From the NCBI GenBank assembly GCA_035235625.1, contig CP141149.1, forward strand, positions 11,562,893-11,626,892: a stretch of 64,000 nt of DNA. The letters are read 5' to 3'. Below the pieces are notes generated by a model. It was not told where the DNA came from, made no database searches, and saw nothing but the letters and a program-made list of their open reading frames with translations. The position numbers were made by a program, and so were the translations under genes. This stretch comes from Saururus chinensis. Taxonomy: Eukaryota; Streptophyta; Magnoliopsida; Piperales; Saururaceae. Below are positions 59,041 to 64,000 of this stretch, in pieces; position 1 is the first letter of the stretch; every line of letters starts with the position of its first letter.

Positions 59041-59580
59041 ATGGGAGCGTCACTATCAATGACTACAAAGGCAAGGTTGGTCACTCGTTCCAACAAGACA
59101 ATTACCCCTTATTTGTCCCGCTTCAGTGACTCGATCACCATGCTTATACATCTTTTCAAAAATAATATTGAGAATCCTCCTTTCAACAAGGATGAGTTAT
59201 CTAAAACCGTCTTTCAAACATATTGTATTCATTTGCAATGAAAATAGTGGCAAAGCTAGTTTGTCTCTATCTCACATGCTCCAACGTGTATAATTTATAT
59301 CAAATTCCATAGATAAATATTCAATCAAACTATTATATATGAGGCAATCGTAAAGCATGCAATACATACAACATATCCGCTTCGAACAGAATCATATATA
59401 TGAGGCAATCATAAAGAATACAATAAATAAAACATATATGCTTCTAGCGGCTACTCATTCCACTAATTGAATATACATAATAGAATTATAAACATATAGT
59501 ATATAATTCATATGCTATCTCAACAAGAAGGTGGCTACTATGAAGTATTAAACATAGTCAATATAATAGAAAATGAAAGT
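59041..59580 (-). mobile_element. LTR D, right part
   Basis: Continues D after element E. Contains a roughly 60-base tandem duplication ('atatatgaggcaatcgtaaag', 'caatacatacaacatat' at 59334 and 59397). The end of D is not clear. MULE-derived sequence starts somewhere between 59580 and 59700. Confidence 0.45.
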
Positions 59581-59689
59581 CAAATGTTTCTTAAGATCGT
59601 ACACCAATTGTCTGTATGACCACAATCTGGTGAGCCACGAGGTAACATGCAATTAGACAATTGGGACTGATTATGAGTCCTCCTGCTAG

Positions 59690-61200
59690 AGGAGGATGAG
59701 GACTGCAACGATCTATTGATCTCAACTCTACAATGACATTTCATTTAATCAGCTAAAGAAAGGGGGTGGAATAGGCAACCCCAATCGGTGTTACCCTTAC
59801 GTCATTTTCCTATTGTTTTAGTCGCCCTCCTTCAGCTTGTACTTGGACCATCAGCCACGTTCGGAGGGTCCTCTTGTGAGCTAGTACATCATTTGCATTT
59901 GTGACCTAACTACTCGCGTGCTCCACAAATGCGTGGGGATTTGACCTTTGCTTGTGACTATCATATTTTTCCATAGATGCCCCCGCTACTTGAGTGCAAT
60001 ATGTGGGAATGTTGGCAGAACAAAGGTCGGTGCCCACTAGTGCCTATCTAGTGTTGGATATAATGGCTCTCAATATGTCAATTTATATGTTATAGTAGAG
60101 TACCATTTTTACAGTAGTCAGACATATAAAAGTGTATGTGATCAATTGTTGCGAATGCATGTTTACACGGTAGCCCCAGATGGTAAAACAATCTGCATGT
60201 GCAGCTACGTTCGACCAGATTCAAACATCTTGTTCAATAAATATCTGGTAAATGAGAACACAATAAATAATTTATGTAGTGTTGTCAAAGACATGATCCA
60301 TCAACACTAGCCATACAACCACACCTATCATGTTATTTTAACAGATAAATTTACCCGAGATGGACAATAACTTATGAACTTACACACGATAATAATTGCA
60401 TTTTACCTGATGATATAGCCACTTAACTTGGAATTCATACATTAATACCGGCAATACATGAACATTCTTTATTTCTTCTCTTCTATTTTCGATGTGTTTA
60501 CGGGCAAGTGTGGTTAACTCTTCAATCATATTTTGTCCCTCTGTTCGACATTTCCCAAATATTGCGGTTGTGTGCTCCCTTGAATGATCAATTAGCTGAG
60601 TTATAGGCATTACCCTAGCTTTTTTTAACATTGTATTTGCACTTTCAAACCTATTTGAGCTGAGGGTTCCATATCTTTTTCCTAAAAATGCAGACATTGG
60701 CCCAGTGCTATGAACCTATCTTATTTAGCCAAGCAAATGCTTCAGGATCATGTTCTTTAATGTTGTTCATTGTTTCATCATACACATTTTGTCTAAAAGT
60801 TTCAGCTGCCACATAGAGCTGGTTTTTTAGGTAGTTGTTTTTGAATCTATCCCATATATTTGCTGCCATGTGTTGGATGTAATATTTGTGGTGTGCAGAG
60901 GGAAAATACTGCTTAACAACATTTGCCAAGCCCTTTTATTATATAAAAAATAATTGTATCCAACTCGGCTGGAGGATCAAAAAATCGATTATTTCTAAGT
61001 AATTCAAGAAACCAGCACCATGTTTTCTCACACTCATCCTTGACGACTGCAAATCCAATGCATAGCATATTACTATTTTTGTCTAGTACAGTTGCTATCA
61101 ATAGTTGACCAAGATACTTTCCCTTCAAGAAAGTTGCATCGACCATTAGTAATGGCCTCAATGTTGTTCTAAACATTCTTGCAACTAGCTCAAACATCCA
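59690..61200 (-). pseudogene. MULE transposase: catalytic core and SWIM finger
   Basis: Minus-strand pieces in order: 61197-60913 (RPLLMVDATFLKGKYLGQLL, CIGFAVVKDE, TWCWFLELL, the DDE core start), 60929-60708 (QYFPSAHHKYYIQHMAANIW), 60697-60380 (RYGTLSSNRFESANTMLKKAR, the block with the third acidic residue), and near 60190-60140 a SWIM zinc finger (CTCRLFYHLGLPCKHAFATI). The first Asp is kept. At the second, the family usually has D in S-D-R-x-K-G, but here it is Tyr (I-I-F-Y-I-I-K-G). The piece 60929-60708 also has Tyr where a zinc-site Cys is usual. It is frameshifted and dead. The tail to 59690 is Cys/Thr-rich and weakly conserved. Confidence 0.85.
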
Positions 61201-61429
61201 AAATATTTCAAAATCGTGTCACCCTATAGGTCCGGGAATATCACATGATCTGATTAGAATAACTATACTTCCTGGACTTATCCTTTCAATATGAATTCCA
61301 TATGCAAGAAGTATTTGATAGGATTCATTTGGGTCCCTGTCTATTAAAGCAGTCAATGCTTTACCTGCACGACTGAATATTAATTTTTTAACATTCTAAT
61401 AAAGGTTATACAACAAGTTAATATGTTGT

Positions 61430-62645
61430 ACCCCCAATAACATGACAATGTTCATAGTCATGATATCGTAAACCAAAAATTTTAAAGCATCATGTTCATG
61501 TTAACATGATAGGTAATTAAGTCGTATTGTAAGAAAATGCGATCATGTGCCTAATAGCACGTCATAGTTAAATATCATGTTACGGAACACACAATGCAAG
61601 GAATCACATAAGTTTTCTTTACTTGTGGGCCAACATTTCTTGTAGTTCACAGTTATACCTCAGTGCTTCGAAATATAACTTGCTATGTTTTTCGGTGTAA
61701 TTTTTACTAAATCTTTAAATAGCCCATAACATTTTCTCGCAATCCAAATGTACGATGCTAGAGGATGGTCAGTTTACTTCCTTTGCATTCCACACGAATG
61801 GTAGTGCACTAGCCTCGTCATAGTCACATGATATCTTATGTTTGAAGACCTTATGTACCAATTACAAGACTGATCAAAGCACTTTGCAACATACATATTC
61901 ATGTTCTCAACCACAGCACAATAAGAGAAATTTGTCTTTATTGCTAGGTCGATCAAAATCCTCTTAAATGTAACAAGCTTAGAAAATGTGCACCCATTTC
62001 GAGTAGAGTCTGGTAGTCCTTTGCGTGCAAACTGCTAGTTATCAGCTTGCCCTCACCAATATTCGATTCCAACAAGTTGAGATCATCGACTGCCTCCCAC
62101 TCTGCCTCGACCTCAACATCAAAATTATTGGGTACCTCGTTGTGTCTGAATTCTACGTGGTCAGACATACTTTCCATATCAATTATAACATTCTCATTCT
62201 ATTGATCATCACCCTACACTTCCTCAAATTCATCGCCATCATAATTACAAGGGTTGTATTAGGGTTCATAGCTATCAAATGAAGTCCTTATCGCACCCAT
62301 CATTGGTGACATTTCATCTAATACAGTCTAATTGACTTCTATCACAAATTATGTAGGCATTGGATTATTGTAAGAAGAATGACATGGATTTGTTGAGTTC
62401 AAATTTCTTGGCTCTCCCAATCTGTATTGGATATTACTATGTTAATCAATATGTGATATAATTTGACATCGTGTATTTGGCTACCTGCTTACAAATTATA
62501 GCATGTTATTGAGAACACGATATTTATACGAGTCATGTTATTCAATCTATGTTATATAGCTGAACACGATATATTAGATATCAGAACACGATATTCTTTA
62601 AATTGAACACAATAGGATAATATCATGTGGTCGAGTACACAATAA
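61430..62645. repeat. Subterminal palindrome cluster (right MULE end)
   Basis: Copies of the same ATATCrTGTTAT...AACAyrATAT units as at 38110-38360, in two groups: 61430-61600 (ATATCATGTTACGGAACACA) and 62465-62640 (CATGTTATTGAGAACACGAT, then AACACGATAT twice and ATATCATGTGG). They lie between transposase gene pieces. Confidence 0.65.
61774..61956 (-). pseudogene. MULE transposase: DNA-binding (MuDR-type) domain
   Basis: The frame MIDLAIKTNFSYCAVVENM, then VAKCFDQSCNWYIRSS and RLVHYHSCGM matches the C-C-H-C type zinc domain that precedes the DDE core in MuDR transposases (…C…CPWR…H…H.C). It lies 580 bases ahead of the core on the same strand, with unassigned sequence between. Confidence 0.8.
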
Positions 62646-63060
62646 ACCCCCATACAGTCGTTTAATCTAAAATTGATTGTTACCTAACAATTTCAAAAGT
62701 GAATTGTGTATCATTCACTCCCGCTTGCAATCCAAAGTTTGAGTTGGGGTGAGCCATTACCACCAGTGATTTAGCTCTATGGCTTGTTTGGTTCCTTTCT
62801 ATTGATGGTAATTTTTCACCGGTGTCGGGCTCTTTCATCTCGGCATACTATGATAACACCTCCTTATTTGCCTCCATATGAATGACAAATACTGATTGCA
62901 AGTCCTCATCATCTTCTCTTTCATATATAATAGATGATTTGGAAGTTGAACTTAAATACTTCAAAATCACATTACCATTGATAGCAAGTTGTTGTTTGAT
63001 TTGAAACAACAACTCGCCGAACCTCACCGATGGATCACTGTTCATCAACTGTGCTTTCTA
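61953..63060 (-). pseudogene. MULE transposase: N-terminal region
   Basis: Two open pieces: 63048-62848 (SDPSVRFGELLFQIKQQL, ILKYLSS, IYEREDDEDLQSVFVIHM), which has the fold pattern of the N-terminal PB1-like segment of plant MULE transposases, and 62177-61953, an acidic linker. No splice sites were resolved. Confidence 0.65.
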
Positions 63061-63385
63061 CCTATATACAAGTCATCATTGCTTACCTCTCTATTGTAAT
63101 ATATATAAATATCAATCATAACCATTATGGATGTTAAAGGGTGATTGGATCTGCTGAAATGAAGCCTTTCAAGCTTTGATAGCTTCTTGAGTGTTAAAAA
63201 CGGTTTCTTGACTGGTGAGTCACGCTGGTCACCTCCTGTTGGGGACTTTTAACTGCCACTGATGAATCCTCCTCACTGGAACAACACCAATGTTTATTTA
63301 TTATAATATGTATGGGTGGTGGGTTTATTTAAAACTTAAGGGCAACTTTATACTAAAACAAGTAATATGACATTTGTATTTAAAA

Positions 63386-63438
63386 TCTAAGAAGTATGGA
63401 ATATTGGTTTCTTCGACCAGGTAATATGGAAAAAACTC
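63386..63438 (-). repeat. MULE right terminal inverted repeat
   Basis: Complement of the left terminus over about 45 bp (GAGTTTT, TTCCATATTACCTGG, CGAAGAA, ATTCCATA). Its outer edge is adjacent to the 9-bp duplication. Confidence 0.88.
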
Positions 63439-63447
63439 TTTAAGATA
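63439..63447. repeat. 9-bp target duplication of the MULE (right)
   Basis: TTTAAGATA, exact match to 37545-37553. Confidence 0.93.
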
Positions 63448-64000
63448 TTAAAAAGTGCAAATGCTCCGTCCTTCCCACTGAACCCCACACTCAATCGACG
63501 TTGGATGAAATTCTTGTAACATGATTATCTGATCTAAAGATAGCCCTGGTTGTCATGGCATCAATAGTAGATGATTGTGATATGTCTCACCCTTATTATA
63601 ATTGGATTGCATTAGATTTGAATTAGATTTTAGCTTTCTTAGATTAGGATTCCTTTCCTAGATTAAGTAGGATTTTTTATTTTGATTTAATTACAATTCA
63701 CAATTAGACTGAGACTATTTTCTTTATACTAGTAGGATTAATTTCTAATTATCCTATAAATTAGGGTTCACAACTATGTGCTAATAAATCAATAAAAATT
63801 TATTAATTAATTTAATTAATTAGTTTGCTCTACTTATCCTTCTTATCTCATTTCCCCCTTTTTCTCCCTTAATTTTTACTGTGTAAACTGTAGTCTACAT
63901 CATATTGCAGCTAGTTTTATGAAGTAGGATGATACCAATTAAAGAGAGAGGCCAACCGTAAAGCTATTTGAACATTTCTACTGTCTTATATGAGGTTCTA
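63448..64000. other. Flanking DNA after the MULE
   Basis: Continues the DNA that was next to 37544 before the MULE inserted. A later AT-rich part with 'tcctataaattagggtt' (63752-63770) looks promoter- or LTR-like, but no element ends can be fixed. No gene seen. Confidence 0.35.

Larger units (their letters stand above)
37554..63438 (-). mobile_element. Mutator-like element (MULE) with nested insertions
   Basis: The ends are inverted copies. The left starts GAGTTTTCTTCCGTATAACC. The right, complemented, starts GAGTTTTTTCCATATTACC. Both continue CTGGyCGAAGAA and ATTCCATA, about 45 bp in all. A perfect 9-bp duplication flanks them. A minus-strand MuDR-type transposase remnant lies at 60050-63050 and a possible second gene remnant at 38400-39090 on the + strand. 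The 25.9-kb span is mostly later insertions (C, E, F, S and LTR D). Without them the element would be roughly 6-8 kb. Confidence 0.88.

Overview
The window reads as repeat-dense, AT-rich nuclear DNA from a flowering plant. The evidence is the set of families present: Ty3/gypsy chromoviruses, Ty1/copia gag with UBN2-like sequence and a CCHC knuckle, a Mutator-like element (MULE) with MuDR-type transposase, Stowaway-like MITEs, and large LTRs of the TGTAACGCCC type. There is no bacterial-style gene layout and no rRNA, tRNA or CRISPR array. I cannot fix the species. Nearly all coding sequence belongs to transposons and most is broken. The only candidate host gene sequence is one last-exon-like stretch at 36942-37154.

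Region 1 (1-6640): CT-rich low-complexity DNA, an array of small palindromes around TTAGCGACGCTTA, a degraded Ty1/copia gag on the + strand (2015-3606), a Stowaway-like MITE, a (TA)n microsatellite, and unassigned DNA.

Region 2 (about 6640-19915): one old minus-strand Ty3/gypsy element (A, Del/Tekay-like) with a left LTR, a shrunken internal pol (8991-11531), and a right LTR starting at 11532. The right LTR is split by an LTR-like sequence present as two consecutive copies (X1, X2). X2 is in turn split by a 3'-truncated minus-strand gypsy element (Y, 13799-17887).

Region 3 (about 19916-31000): a minus-strand Ty1/copia element (Z) broken twice. A 5325-bp Reina-like chromovirus (21246-26570; LTRs 324 bp each; TSD CCTTG) sits in the zinc-knuckle codons of its gag. 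A non-autonomous DNA transposon (H, 27348-29437), itself carrying a 105-bp MITE, sits between the codons for the conserved N-W-K segment of the same gag.

Region 4 (31000-37553): gene-poor DNA, a 563-bp tandem duplication, then the last-exon-like segment.

Region 5 (37554-63438): a MULE bounded by terminal inverted repeats and a perfect 9-bp target duplication, TTTAAGATA. Its minus-strand transposase remnant lies at the right end. Its middle has been filled by nested LTR elements, each dated relative to its host by its own target duplication: solo LTR C (40388-44981) in LTR D; LARD-like element E (45989-59040, TSD ATGGG) in D; solo LTR F (52764-58401, TSD GGAAG) in the right LTR of E; solo LTR S (54323-55741, TSD CATAC) in a tandem array within F. 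This gives five layers.

No cellular pathway can be assembled from the window. Its content is a layered record of transposition, deletion and LTR-LTR recombination. The most notable points are the 26-kb MULE with palindromic subterminal clusters, the stacked insertions with exact target duplications, and the repeated hairpins inside the non-coding element E.
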